A DNA stretch of 64,000 nucleotides from Purshia tridentata (taxonomy: Eukaryota > Streptophyta > Magnoliopsida > Rosales > Rosaceae), in assembly GCA_003254885.1 (NCBI GenBank), contig QANT01000041.1:1-64000 (forward strand). The letters are read 5' to 3'. The notes beneath the pieces are model-generated. The model worked only from the letters and a program-made list of their open reading frames with translations. It had not been told where the DNA came from and ran no database searches. Positions within the stretch are counted from its first letter, which is position 1. Every line of letters begins with the position of its first letter. Made by a program: the position numbers and the translations under genes. Shown here piece after piece: positions 51,800-64,000 of the stretch.

Positions 51800-54700
51800 T
51801 CAGTTTAGTTGTGTAAGTGGTGAGCGTGGTATAAGTGACGGCTTCAGCTCCTTCACATCCAATGAGTCGTATGAATTGTTTTCCCGGAACTCCTCAACAA
51901 GAGCTTCCATTGGCATGGCTCGAAGTGACTCAATCGTTCCCTTGCTTGGAACTTCTGGCTCGGCCTTTTCTGGTGTAGCTCCACTAGCTTCATAATCCTG
52001 CACATTATTCATAAAACAAATCACCAAGTGAAATTTCAAATGTGCACAGGGTATAAATATCAGTAGGAGAACTTTTGACAGGTGGTGATGCAATTACAAA
52101 GAACCTAAACAATTCTAACAAATTGTTTTTAAATCATCAGCAATTCCTCTCTTCATTTGGGAGGTAAAAACACATGTTATGGACACATTTTACCCCATCA
52201 TAGTACAGAGCAAAATTTCATCTCTCATTACTTCCCTTTTATTTTCAAATGTGGAAGAACGTTGTGTGAAAAAGCAACTTACCATGTACTGGTTCTGGAA
52301 CGTATCCCGTGCCTTCTCCTCAATCGATGCAGCTTGGCCAGAGTGATCCTCCCGGAAAGTCTCAAGGGTATTTGAATGTGCTTTGATAGTCTCCAAGATT
52401 TCAGATATAGATCCCCGATCCTGCTCATGCACACCTGTAGGACGTTCCACAACCAAAAAATTACCGTCTCTACTATAAACATATACAAATTAACCATAAA
52501 TCGTATGCATAAAGAAATCTATATGAATTTAAATATCCAAAGCAAACACAAAACACAGGTGCGTAAGGCATTACACCATATATTTTAAATCAGTTGTATT
52601 AAAAGCTGATTATTTATCTTTATCCACATCTCCTGATAGCATTGCAATTTCATCATTTTTCACATTCAAATGCATAAATCCAAAAGACCACTCGGTCCAC
52701 ACATAGCTTCCACAGTCGTCAATTGTCATTAGTGCATAATTTAAAAAGGGAAACAAAAAAAAAATTCAAAATAGTAGATAGTTAACGAAATATAACGCCC
52801 ACAGTAAAACAGAAAACTCACTATCAACATGTTGAAGGACATCCTTAGTATTCTTTGCCACGTCTTCCTCAACTTTAACCCTCACTGAATTGATCTCAAC
52901 ATCATGTTGCTCATTGCTATCAGAAGCATTCCTGCACCAAAGCATTTTGAAAGGATTTAGAGAATATGAGATGGCCTAAACATTATCTACACCGTGCAAA
53001 ACTGTAAATGTAAAGTTTAGCAAGCAGAGGTACTATCTCTTGTATTCACTTATTTTTAAGACAAAAAAAAAGAACATTACAGTAGGTTGCCCACACAAAA
53101 TTTAGGCAAAAGCAAAAAAAAAGCTTAATGAACAAGATCTGAAAGGGGTTTCCTAGGACATAAACCATACTAAAAAAGAAGAAGTCGGATAACCATAATG
53201 GCAGCTACCTGATAAGTGACGCCATAGCTGAAACATGTTTATTTCCCATTTCATTCACAGACTCCTGTGTCCTTTTCCAATGCTCCAAAGCTGAATCAGT
53301 GGTACTTGCACTAAACAAATGAAAAGACAGAACAAAAGTCAACGTTCCGAAAAAAGGATATGGGTCAAGACTCAGAATACAACATAAGTCATTAACTTAC
53401 CATTTCTGTAGAAGTGCATCCATGCGACAATGCTTTGCAGCAGAGTAATCAGCACCATCCTTAGCATCATTCCCTGCTTGCAATGAAAATGCCAGCCACT
53501 TTCGTTTTGCATCAGCGGTAATAACCTCCATGGAAGACACATGACCATCCAAGAAAGATTTGTCTGCAACAGCACCTTCTCTAAGATCAACAAGCCTGGA
53601 ATCCACCTGGAAACTCAAGTCAATTTAGGAAGAGCTATAGAATCAAATCAGAATTAACAAATAATAAACCATCAACACAAACAAACCATCTCTTTTTGAC
53701 GACAAATGTGATTGGAGACTAAATTAGAGATATCAGCCATAAGCTTCTCTGCATCAGATTTTGACTGCTCCTGTGTGACAAAAACTCGGCATATCAGAAA
53801 ATTTCAAGACAAAAAAAATGGGGCAGAAAATGTGTATACTTACCTCACAAGCACTTGATAAAAAAATTCTAAAAAGGTTACCTCATAAGCCTTCTGAAAA
53901 TCAGCAATGCTCTTCATTTTAACATCATTGGCATGTGCCACGTGATCTTCAAGCCTTTTTGATTCTTCTGAAAGCTTGTGTAGAATTCCTTGAGAGTACT
54001 CAGAAATGTCCTTTGTTTGCTCAATACTAGAATTGAACCTCTGTAATATACAAAATTTGCAAAACCAAAATAAGATAACCGTAGGAGGTTGATATATCAA
54101 TGCAGAGCAGACCAAGTGATGCACTACAAACTTATACAGACAATAAATTTTTAGAAACCTCCAGAGAGATCAAAATTTGAAAGAGTAATAAGATGGATGT
54201 CAGAGCAGATACCTGTCTCAATTCCTTGGCAAAAACTGCCATTTCACTTTGCTGTGTCGACAGACCACTCTGAAGATCTTCAAATATTGAAGCTGCTTCG
54301 CCAGCTTCTGAAGCCAGAAACTGATTCCCAAAAAGAAAATAAATAATAAGCTTGATAGACATCAAAAGATAGTGCCGCAGTAAGAATATCAAAATGTGAA
54401 AAACTGAAAATTGCAACAGGTGATGAAATGCTAGGAAACTCAGATTGTTGCTACCTACTTCTTCAATAGAATGTGCATTAGAAGAGGCCAAAGACGAAAT
54501 TTCCTCTAAACCAGCATTAGAGCTGGCCTTGTGCAAACGCACAACATTTTGCACTGTCTCAATATGCTGAAGATATGAAGTCCTTGAATATGTCACTTTA
54601 TTCTTCATATCCATAACCGCCTAAAAGTAGTATGACACAAAGCATGAAAAAATCATTAGAAAAAAACTAACATACATGAACCTCAATAAAGAGAAAATGC

Positions 54701-57700
54701 AAACATACACTAAATACCTTATCATGTGCATTTAAAAAAGAATGACAAAGTCTATCGACACACTCAAGGTGTTCATTCTGACGAGACATTGATGTTGCCA
54801 CCATCTGGCAAAGAAAACCAATTTTCTGGGCAAGATCTGCCCGGTAATTATCCACTACCAACCTGTTATCAGCACTCAGCTTGTCCTCTCTGCCTGCACA
54901 GTATCACATCAGGAACAAAACTTAGTAGGTTCAGTAAACAATTTAAATAACTAGAAACTAATTGCTTAGTGTAGGCTACAAACCAATTTTCATGAACAAG
55001 GAATCATTATCCCGAAGTGCTTTCTCCAAGTCAGATTGTAAAATGCACGCTTGATGAGCCAGAGCATTTTCTGCCATGCATTAAGAAATATCAAAACAAA
55101 CAGCAGAAATGTAAAAAATGAAAATTTTCAAGAAGCGCAGAATTCAAACATACCAGCTTTTTTCTGCTCTGAAATAATAAAATCCTTCTCCTTTACAGTA
55201 TATCGACATTTAATCAATTCGTCCTCAGTGTTAGACAGCAACTTAGTGGTATGATTCAAAGTATACTGCATTTTTTTTTTACACTGAGGTTTTAGAATCT
55301 ACACATAAATTCATAATCACTTACATGAGTATATGAAAAGAAGCTCACCTCAGTGGATTCAAGTTTGTTGCTCAAGTCATAACACTGTCGAACCTGGACA
55401 TTATATTTGTCTTGCAATTCCTCGAGTTGCTGTTTGTAACATGCCATATAAGTAAAATTGAAGTTAAATATCAGACAAAACCAGTAGCAGGCTATGACTA
55501 TATTTAAAAAACAAGCATCACACGAACAAACCTTCTGATGGGTTTCTAGCATAACCCCCATCTGCTCTATCTGATCAGCCATGGCCTAAACACAAGAAAA
55601 AATAACTGAGTATACACCAAAAGTAATCAAGATGATCCCATCAAAAGCAGGTAATTAATGAAAAAACATTGTGGTTGTCTTTTTAAATATCTACAAAAAG
55701 GTGTGTATCTAAGACCTCAACAGGTACCACCACCCTAACCACAACCAAAGAATTAAAGAAAGAAAAGTTATGATTCATAAAGCCAAAAGATAACTAAGCA
55801 AAATGTATACTGCGTTCACAGAAGCTGAAAACATAACCAAAGAATGAAGGAAAGAAGTTATGATTCATAGAACCAAAAGATAACTAAGCAAAATGTATAC
55901 TGCCTTCTCAGAAGCAGCAAACAAGTATTGTATTCATAGACATTGAATCAAAAGTACAACAATATGTTAGAGAGGCAATCAAACAAAGCATTAACTGAAG
56001 GAAATTGAGGAAAATATCATACCTTCCTTTCACTTTCCTCTTGATAGTATCGATCCTTTGGGATATAGACTCCATTCTTCTCTCGTGCAGCATAAACCTC
56101 TGAACACAATCACAATATTAGAAACAATCAGAGACATCAAGTTACACAGACAACTTTACTTAACAACTCAAATGAAAAGTATCTGACCTGCCTTAAGCCG
56201 TTCAATTTCACCATAAAGATCCTTGATAAGAGTTGATTTCATCATTTTCTGATTCACCTACATGAAACCACAACAAAGAATTATTTTGATATAGATACCA
56301 TGCTTAATCATTTTAAGCAACATTAAAAACACTCAAGGTTGCAACAGTAACCACAGATCACATTCAACAAAATACAAATACAAAAAGACAATAAAAGCGT
56401 TAGCCAACTAAGATGGAATAACAAACCTCAGGCTTATTTTTTATATTTTTGGCCCTGTGTGCATAATCCAGTGTACTCAGGGTTTCCTCCAGACAGTGCA
56501 CAGCCGGTGAAACTGTGGCTATGATGCATGTCTTCGTTCTCCCTCCAAGTGAATCACGAAGTAACCGCGTTAGCTTGCTATCCCTAATTTCAAATACAAT
56601 TTTTTAATTATAATTCGAAAGAACAAAGGGCATATACATAAAGATCCAGCACAAAATAACATTGCAAACCTGTAAGGAATATGCCCAAGATGCTCCACCA
56701 GAGCATTGATTACTCGCCCTAAAGTCAGTAAACTTTTGTTGATTTCTCCAGCTTCTCGTGCACGACCCTAAAATTTTGAGATAACACAAAAATAAGAAAA
56801 CCAGTTTCAAGAATAATCTAATAGAGCAATTCCTAAACACACTAGAAATAAAATTGTAAAGTCAGACTTAATGTTTACACCTCTCTAGCACCCGAACGAG
56901 AGATATTTTCTGAGCCAGCCAAATCAACCAGATTCAACTTTCCACATTTGATCAACTCTTCACCTTCTGGGGTTGCTTCCTTAATGTGTATCGTGATGGA
57001 AAATAGAGAATGTGATCGACTGAAGTTCAAAATTAATTGTTCAGTAACACATAAACACATTGACGTATTCAGACCACGAAGACACTAAACAGAAGCACTT
57101 GCATAACCTGGATTGCTTGTTCAATAAAGTTTCTGCTGTGCGACGTTTAGAAGACCCTCTTTCAAGTAGAGTGAAAATCTCACTAGCACTAGTCACAATT
57201 TCCTCCTCCAAACCTCGTACAAGGACTCCACCTTTCCCATCCTCCATTAAGGGCAACTGCTTCTTCTGCTTCTCCTCCGATGAAACTCTAGAAAGTTCCT
57301 CTGGCGCAAGCAGATCAGTAATCTCCTCATTGTAAAGCTCTAAAAAAGTGACCTTTACACTGTACTCTGCGTTCTGGCTCTCAAGGGTATCAAAAATCTG
57401 CTGCACAGCCCTTGGAATAACTCCGGCTTCTGGAGGCAATTCTCCATTCGGCCCACTCTGTTGCAATGTCCCATTACATCAACATAGTTTCATGATGAAT
57501 ACTTAAAAAAAAACATAACCATGAAACTGATTATAAAAACAGACACACAGTACCTTTGCCCTTTTGCATTCACCCTCCATTGTGTACGTCTTTCCCGTTC
57601 CAGTTTGACCGTACGCGAAAATGGTACAGTTGAAGCCTTCCAATACTTCATTCACTATTGGAATCACAGCTTGCTCATATAGATCTCTCTGCTGAGCACC

Positions 57701-58133
57701 AGGAGCAAAAACCTGTAAATACAAGCACTCAAAAGTAAAAATTTGAATATAACCTCATAAAATTCAAAAAACCAAATTCAAAAATCAGTGTTTGGGTTGA
57801 AGGGAAAACCTTATCGAAAGTGAAAACCCTATCGATATGCTTCCCAGCGATGTTCTGAGACACGGCCACTTCTCTCATATATTCATTGCAAGTAACAACC
57901 TGCGGGGCATTGCTCCGCAACTCGTCGTCACTAAACGGCCTAGTAGATTTTTCAAGTAACAAACGAAGAGAATCACATCACCAAGCAAAATTGAGGATTT
58001 CAAAACAGCGTGTTGCAGAAATTGCTATAATAATTTTCAAAACTATAAACCCTAGATATGGAAAGAAGGTGAAGTACCTGCAACGAAGGAGGACCTGGAC
58101 ATTGACGCCCTTCTCTTTCTCGCGGCCGGACAT
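51800..58133 (-). CDS. KIN5: Kinesin-5 (BimC/KRP125 family) mitotic motor
   Basis: Reading the minus strand gives 23 exons and 1008 residues. Starts and ends are 58133-58078, 57939-57810, 57712-57554, 57457-57108, 57019-56881, 56767-56670, 56583-56427, 56257-56188, 56099-56023, 55585-55532, 55429-55349, 55265-55154, 55070-54984, 54893-54718, 54620-54459, 54320-54213, 54040-53882, 53770-53687, 53606-53401, 53310-53209, 52931-52822, 52434-52283 and 51997-51800. The N-terminal motor has the P-loop GQTGTGKT (about 97-104), switch [10 protein letters not shown], switch II DLAGSE and [17 protein letters not shown]. The neck IKNKPEVNQK leads into a long coiled coil. The tail carries the plant kinesin-5 block [18 protein letters not shown] and a PRSPLTQLN end. 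These bipolar homotetramers slide antiparallel microtubules in spindle and phragmoplast. No domain is missing. Confidence 0.94.
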
Positions 58134-58161
58134 TCTGGCACGAGGGCGGGAGGGAGAGTCG

Positions 58162-58395
58162 CACGCACCTATGATGGCCTTGCTTGAACTGGATCCACTC
58201 CCACGAATGGCTATCTCCGCCACTGTCTCTCTCTCTCTCTCCCTCTCTCTCTCTCTGTGATGTGTGATGTGTGAATGAGAAATGCGAAATGCTTTCTTTC
58301 TCACTCTATTGCTCTGTATCGGAAAGAGAGCGGACACGCACCTATGATGGCCTTGCTTGAACTGGATCCGCTCCCACGAATGGCTATCTCCGCCA

Positions 58396-58468
<73 letters not shown>

Positions 58469-58558
58469 TCTCTCTCTCTCTGTGATGTGTGATGTGTGAA
58501 TGAGAAATGCGAAATGCTTTCTATCTCACTCTATTGCTCTGTATCGGAAAGAGAGCGG
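58162..58558. repeat. Recent tandem duplication of kinesin-5 5' flank, with CT microsatellite
   Basis: Unit 1 (58162-58334) and unit 2 (58335-58558) both begin CACGCACCTATGATGGCC, continue through ACTGGATCC(A/G)CTCCCACG and a CT run, and end TGTATCGGAAAGAGAGCGG. Outside the CT run I see only a couple of mismatches. The CT run is about 80 bases in unit 2 (58399-58481) and much shorter in unit 1. The units start about 30 bases upstream of the kinesin start codon, so they form its leader and proximal promoter. Short plus-strand frames across them are not genes. Confidence 0.88.
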
Positions 58559-60621
58559 GATTGGAGTGAGATTTGAAATTTGAGACCCGCTCTCTCCAAA
58601 TATATCGACGGCTCCACGTCAAGGAATGCAGATCGGACGGTCTTGATGTCGTTCAATTTCTTATTAGGTGAGTTGACTATATTGCCTTTACTTTGAACTA
58701 TAATGACACATTAACCCTGATGGGTGGTTGCCTGGTTGGACTGGGGAAATCTGGACCCTATGAAATTGGGCTTTGTGCTTTGCGGGCTATGGCGGTGTAT
58801 AATCTTTCAGGTGTTATAGGAACTAGTTTTGGGCCTTTTGGCTGGTCTTTTATAATTATGGGGCCTAATATTGTCATTTGCCTTTTTTGTAATTTCATTT
58901 TCAGAAAATTGCCTTTTTTGTTTGAGTTCTTTTTTGTAGTGGGGTTCGGGAGAGGGGTTGGTGTACAGTGACCTTAGCCACCTCCTATGTTAGTTGTTAG
59001 TTCCACTAATTAGTTTTTAGAGTAGTATGAGACACAATTCTTATTGCTAATTACCATTTGAACTACTAGATAGCATCCAGTCTCTCTTTTTCATAGAGGT
59101 TTTTAAGTTCAAAACTTGTTGACGCCAATTAATTAATTAAAAAAAAAAGGGAACATTATGTAATTATTAATTTTTTATTGAAATATTGTTTAATTACTAA
59201 TTGAACCAGCATGGTTGAACAAGCATATAAATGAATTGGGTGTTTGACCACCAATTAAATTCATGCTTATGTTATTGAGACAAACAAGATAACAAAATAT
59301 GTTATTGAGATTAAAAATAAAAATAATATTTAAGATCATAATATTCCCAATAAAACACCCCCAAAACTTTGTTTATGTGAACTCTACCATGCCTCACATT
59401 AACATGCATTTGTTGCTTTTCACAGCAAATAAAATCTTTCTTTTTTCACTCGCTGCATTGGCACATTAATTGTAGAATATAGCCATATAGAAGCATTAGT
59501 ATATCAAGATCTATAATGAAAAGCACCGCATATGAAGATTTTTATAATTTCCACCAACCTAATACTAGAGTAGAAGCAATGAACATTATTAGTATGTCAT
59601 GGTTTATAATAAAAGCCACAAAATATGAAGATTCTCCACTGATTTTGTGTTTGGGTGCTTCCATTTTATGTCGAGGGCAAGACTTAGGTCATACTTACGT
59701 CTGACTTGCAGGTCATCCCATATTTCTAAAATACTAGTTTGGCAATGCATGCTTCGGATCATAATCGTTTATGTTTTAACTGATAAAATATCATTTATGT
59801 ACAAAAATCAACGCAATCAGAAATCGTTTGGTTATATAACTATTATCGAATAAATAAAATAAATGATAATTTGGTCAAGAAACTACTATTTAAATACAAA
59901 CTATCCATTTATTCTATGTATTTGATAACAATTATATAACCAAATGATTTCTAATTTTATTGATTTTTTTAAACATATGTTCTTTAATAAATCATCTAAA
60001 AAATGAACGGTTCTAATTATAAATATGCATTGTTGAACAAACATTTTTGGGGGTGGTGTGACCCAAACATTGCCTTTAGCTCAAGGTCATATGTTAGAAT
60101 GTTGGTCCAAGGTCACACTTACTAGTTGTTAATTTAATAATTTCCACTAACCCAAATGAATTGATTAGCAAAAGCCCTTATTATTGGCTGTCAAGATAAT
60201 ATTTTAAATTAAAAATGATGGAAAAGAATAATATGATACTCAAGGCTTTTTCCGGTATTTTATGTAGTTGAAGGCAAACAAATAATTGTTTTTCCAACTG
60301 TAATTGAGGTACAAATTTGTAAAACAGGTTACAGTTAAGGTATTATTATTAAAATGAATTTGGATCTTTTTTATATTTTACTTTTAATTTTTAATATTAT
60401 AAAATATTTTTGTAATATTTTATTATTTTATTTTCACGTGCGCTTGTAGTACTGTGAGAGCATCCTAAAACATTAATATAGTTCGTACCGGTAAAATTGT
60501 AATTGAGCCTAATTATATGTACACGGGGTCTTCTTTCCTCTCATCACTTTCATCTTATTGTCCACATTTTTTAAGTCCCCAAGCAATATCTCCGCCTTTC
60601 TCTCTCACAAGTCACACCAAC
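58559..60621. other. Divergent intergenic region, kinesin-5 / acyltransferase-like gene
   Basis: The first part is the distal kinesin promoter. A 92-codon plus-strand frame at 58693-58971 has no recognisable domain. A weakly repeated unit (TATGAAGATTTTT-type) lies at about 59485-59640. A fold-back element follows at 59743-60032. The last 150 bases are the leader of the acyltransferase-like gene. Confidence 0.5.
59743..60032. mobile_element. Fold-back MITE, about 105-bp inverted repeats
   Basis: The left arm starts CAATGCATGCTTCGGATCAT. The right arm in reverse complement starts CAATGCATATTTATAATTAG. The arms stay alignable through AAAATCAA and GAAATC(G/A)TTTGGTTATATAA to ATTATCGAATA / GTTATCAAATA. 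The 290-bp unit is non-coding. No clear target-site duplication was found. Confidence 0.6.
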
Positions 60622-63584
60622 ATGTCGGATCCAAACCTCGACCCGGAAGCAATGCCCGAGCCCAATGTCCGACCCGTCGGCGGAACCGAGTACAGCTGGT
60701 GCAAAGCCGTCCCCGTCGGTACCGGCATAACAGTACTAGCCCTCCTTCTCTCCAAACCCCCAGATTTCTCACTTCTCCAAACTGCCCTCCACAACCTCCA
60801 AAATTCCCACCCTATCCTCCGCTCTAAGCACCACTTCAACCCCACCACAAACACCTACTACTTCCTCACACCCCCCACTCCCCACCTCCAAATCCAACCG
60901 TACGATCTCCCATCAACGAGCCGCATTCTCCAATCCCTCCCCAACCACTCCAGCGACGTCACACCATTCCACCTAATCCTAGAGCACGAACTCAACCGCA
61001 ACACGTGGCGCGATCCCGACCCTTCATTATTAAACGCTGACACCGACGTGCTCTATGCGAGCACATACACGCTAAGCGAGTCTCGGTGGGCCCTGGTGCT
61101 CCGCCTGCACACGTCAGCATGCGACCGCGCGGCGGCAGTGGCACTACTGAAGGAGCTGAAGTTGGAGCTCCAGTCAACGACAGGGACACAGAGGGAATTA
61201 AAAGGAAATGCTAAGGTCAGTTTGGGAATTGAGGATCTGATCCCGAATGGGAAAGCGAATAAACCATTTTGGGCGCGTGGGGTGGACGTGCTTGGGTACT
61301 CGTTGAACTCGCTGAGGCTGTCGAATTTGGAGTTCAAAGACGTTGATCTGCCGAGACGTACTCAGATGGTGAAGTTGCTGATAAACCCACAAGACACCCA
61401 GAGGCTTCTTGCTGTAAGTGATTGATTTTCAGTTTCTTGGATTTTCTTTTTAATTTTCTACATCCTTACTACTGCGTGCATGATTCATGATTATGCATTT
61501 AAAAGATTAAATGACACCTGTACTGCGTACTTTTCGATAAAATTTTTAATTTTAGGCTTACAAAATAAAATTAAAAAACAAATTAATTATGTAGTGGGTC
61601 CCACTTTGCTATGCTGTAAAAAAAGGGAGTAAATTAGCAAAATTTCACTTGGGTTTGGTTCATATAATTTTAATTGTTAGAATTTTAGTTAAAAATACTA
61701 ACATGTCTTAGGTTTTGATGTATAGGAAGATGTGGATTAACATGAGGAGCATCCAAAATAGGTTGAGTATGTACATCAATATTAATGCAAAACACTTGTC
61801 ATCACCACAAATTAAAAATTCATGTGTAAATATTTATAAAATCAAAGTACAGATAAGATAACTAATTAACGTGATCTGAAATGGGCTCCATATTGTCGTA
61901 ATCAGAGTAAAGATTGGCGTGTGGGTCTGCGGCCTTTACAGGCTCTACGTTTCCTGAATTATCTTTTTTCGGCCGAACGTTTCTAAAGTCTGTTAAAGTT
62001 TGGTCTACTATCACATCGTCATTTTTGTCGTCTCTAAGTAGTGTGTGGGGGATGGGCTCGATGATTTGACATCCTGCTCAAAATTATATGGAGTTTTTTC
62101 GGAGGATCAGTCAATCACATCCATTGGCCTTTAACCGTGCTGTAACTTAGAGTGGTAATTGAGTGTGTTGCGGTCAAAATGATGTTCATCTTTTACTTGA
62201 AATTAGTTCCATCCATTTATTATTTATAGTTTGCAAGTTAGAGACATTTTCAGTTTTATATTAAGTAATAGTCAACCTAAACCCGTTAATTTCGTTCAAG
62301 TTCTGAGCCATATTGTTGTTTTGTATCAAGAATTGTCCCCCTCGGTGGTGTTCATCAAGTTGTTCATGAAGCATTCAAGTCTATTTGGCACATGGTGGTG
62401 TGAATAGAATTGTCTCAATTTGTGATTTACTTTGGACTTGGGTTATCATCAGCTGGATCATCCTCCAGATTGCATTGTAGATCACTTCAGGGATGAGGCC
62501 CAGGCATGTCTATAGTTAGTTGTTGGTTTTGGGCTTCGGCCATTTTTGTAATAAAAAGAAAATAAGTCTATTTCAGAGTCAGACATGCCAATAACTGGTT
62601 CTTATTGACTACAAAAACAAAGATTCTGGCTAGCTATTTGCCCTTTTTTGGTGGTCAATTTGTGAGAGCCATTGCAATGTATCAATAACACAGTTTTGGT
62701 TTTTGACCAACACACTAGCATCCTCTTAATTGGGACACCAACTTTGCAGGCTTGCAAGTCTAGAGATATAAAATTGTGTGGGGTGTTGGCAGCTGCTGGA
62801 TTGATTGCTGTACGTGCCACTAAGCACCTTCCTGATCATCAATGGGAGAAGTATGCTGTTGTAACCCTTCTCGACTGCCGTTCAATCCTTGATCCACCCA
62901 TTGGTGCCAATCATCTTGGTAAGCCCTTGCAAACTAAAGTCAACCCCTACAAATGATTTTTCAATTGAACTTTTATAATGTCAGACTTTAAAAAAGTCGA
63001 CTAGTTGACTGTGGAAAAAATTGACTTTTTAAAGTCATAATCATCAATGAGAATACAATGTCAATTATATAAATGCTGATGAAAGTAGATTAACATGCAT
63101 CCCTAATTGCTTTATAGGATTTTATCATTCTGCCATTGTGAATTCACATGATATAAATGGAGGAAATACACTGTGGGAGTTGGCAAAGAGATGCTACACA
63201 GCCTTTGCAAATGCTAAAAGCTCTAATAAGCATTTCACAGACATGTCAGACCTCAACTTCCTCATGTGCAAGGCTATTGAAAACCCTGGCTTGACCCCCT
63301 CATCATCCATGAGAACTGCCTGTATCTCAGTGTTTGAGGAGCCTGTGATCGATAATTCTAGTGAAGTGCACCAAGAGCTCGGGTTGGAGGACTATGAGGG
63401 GTGCGCTTCAGTCCATGGTGTTGGTCCCTCCATAGCTGTTTTCGACACCGTACGCAATGGATGCTTGAACTGTACTTGTGTTTATCCATCGCCCTTGCAT
63501 TTGAGGGAACAAATGCAGGAATTGATGGATCATATGAAGAGCATTCTTGTAGATGGTTGTAATGATGTTGAGGGTGAGAGCTAG
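60622..63584 (+). CDS. CoA-dependent acyltransferase/condensation-superfamily protein
   Basis: Three exons (60622-61413, 62750-62918, 63118-63584) give 475 residues. The N-terminal half has the fold pattern of chloramphenicol-acetyltransferase-like enzymes: a substrate-binding strand set, then the helix LQTALHNLQNSHPILRSKH seen in condensation and alcohol-acetyltransferase proteins. Where BAHD enzymes have HxxxD, this protein reads RLHTSACDR (His163, Asp168), with one extra residue between. The C-terminal half includes VRATKHLPDHQWEKYAVVTL and a DYEGCASVHGVGPSIAVFDT block near the channel. I recall plant homologs annotated only as uncharacterised or condensation-domain proteins. The start MSDPNLDPE is preferred; an in-frame ATG at 60517 would add 35 Ser-rich residues that could be a transit peptide. 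Exon 1 is markedly GC-rich. Confidence 0.78.
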
Positions 63585-64000
63585 ATTGTTTTATGAGGTT
63601 AATGATGATGGGTTTCATTCTTCATCACGGTGAAGCCTATAGTGAATGTTATTTTTCAAATTTGTTTAATTCTGGTTCTGTAGTGTGTAAATTGGGGAAA
63701 GACAGTCTTGATCATGAAGATTTTCATAATGATTAATTTTCTGCTACTCCATTTTAACCTCTGGAAAAGAGGTTTCTTATGCAGCATGCCAAAAGTCCAC
63801 AAATTCATTACTGCACTCTTGTAAGTTGTACCTTTAATCAGCAACCTGAACAAATTCCCTCTCAAAAAAAGGCAGACTGAACAAGCTAAACAAATAATCA
63901 AATGAACTTACCAATTAGCTAGTTGTCTAATAGTATTTCTCTCCATAATGTTGGAGAGGTTTCAAGTTCGAATCGCTTTTGATCAAATAATAAAATAAAA
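63585..64000. other. 3' flank and window end
   Basis: This contains the 3' UTR of the acyltransferase-like gene. Near 63945-63975, GAGAGGTTTCAAGTTCGAATCGC looks like a Pol III B box of a tRNA-derived SINE followed by an A-rich end. It runs off the window and cannot be confirmed. Confidence 0.4.

Noticed and set aside
57886-58499. Plus-strand frames with a duplicated MALLELDPLPRMAISATV peptide
   Set aside because: They arise from the duplicated kinesin leader and end in CT-microsatellite Ser-Leu runs; no gene context.
58693-58971. 92-codon frame near the kinesin promoter
   Set aside because: No family features, no splice or leader context; likely chance.

Overview
The window is plant nuclear DNA from a eudicot. 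It has AT-rich spacers, many short GT-AG introns, telo-box and TGGGCC promoters, the 9-bp plant invertase mini-exon and a DYW-class PPR gene. Gene density (about 14 protein genes in 64 kb) and repeat style suggest a compact genome. Rosaceae is my impression only; the sequence does not prove it.

Layout. 1-5.2 kb: a MITE-like fragment, a promoter leading into two tandem C/D-box snoRNA copies, and a minus-strand S40-type senescence regulator. 5.2-18.3 kb, plus strand: sorting nexin 1 (retromer), a plastid-type unknown protein with a tRNA-Asn gene inside its first intron, and a nine-exon GMC oxidoreductase fused to an alpha/beta hydrolase. 19-31 kb, plus strand: ORANGE (plastid carotenoid chaperone), tRNA-Leu(UAG), an ABHD11-type hydrolase, ribosomal protein uS11/RPS14 and the ubiquitin-eL40 fusion. 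31.7-45.8 kb, minus strand: a tandem pair of 2-oxoglutarate dioxygenases (one intact, one decayed) and a tandem pair of cell-wall invertases with different intron patterns. 45.8-49.1 kb: gene-poor spacer with one ambiguous base. 49.1-58.1 kb, minus strand: an intronless DYW PPR protein and a 23-exon kinesin-5 whose 5' flank is a recent tandem duplication. 60.6-63.6 kb, plus strand: a three-exon protein of the CoA-dependent acyltransferase/condensation superfamily.

Nearly all genes are independent single-copy housekeeping loci. The only local gene families are the dioxygenase and invertase tandems. Mobile DNA is light: short inverted-repeat elements in introns and spacers, and one RNase H-like remnant. 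I found no element with capsid, envelope or paired long terminal repeats.

No clearly unknown multi-gene system is visible. The items most worth a second look are the paired snoRNA gene, the oxidoreductase-hydrolase fusion (four-cysteine motif and apparent cysteine nucleophile), intron turnover between the invertases, the kinesin 5' duplication and the ORANGE upstream ORF. Exon boundaries were read by eye from splice sites, frame and family knowledge; phase sums were checked for all multi-exon genes.
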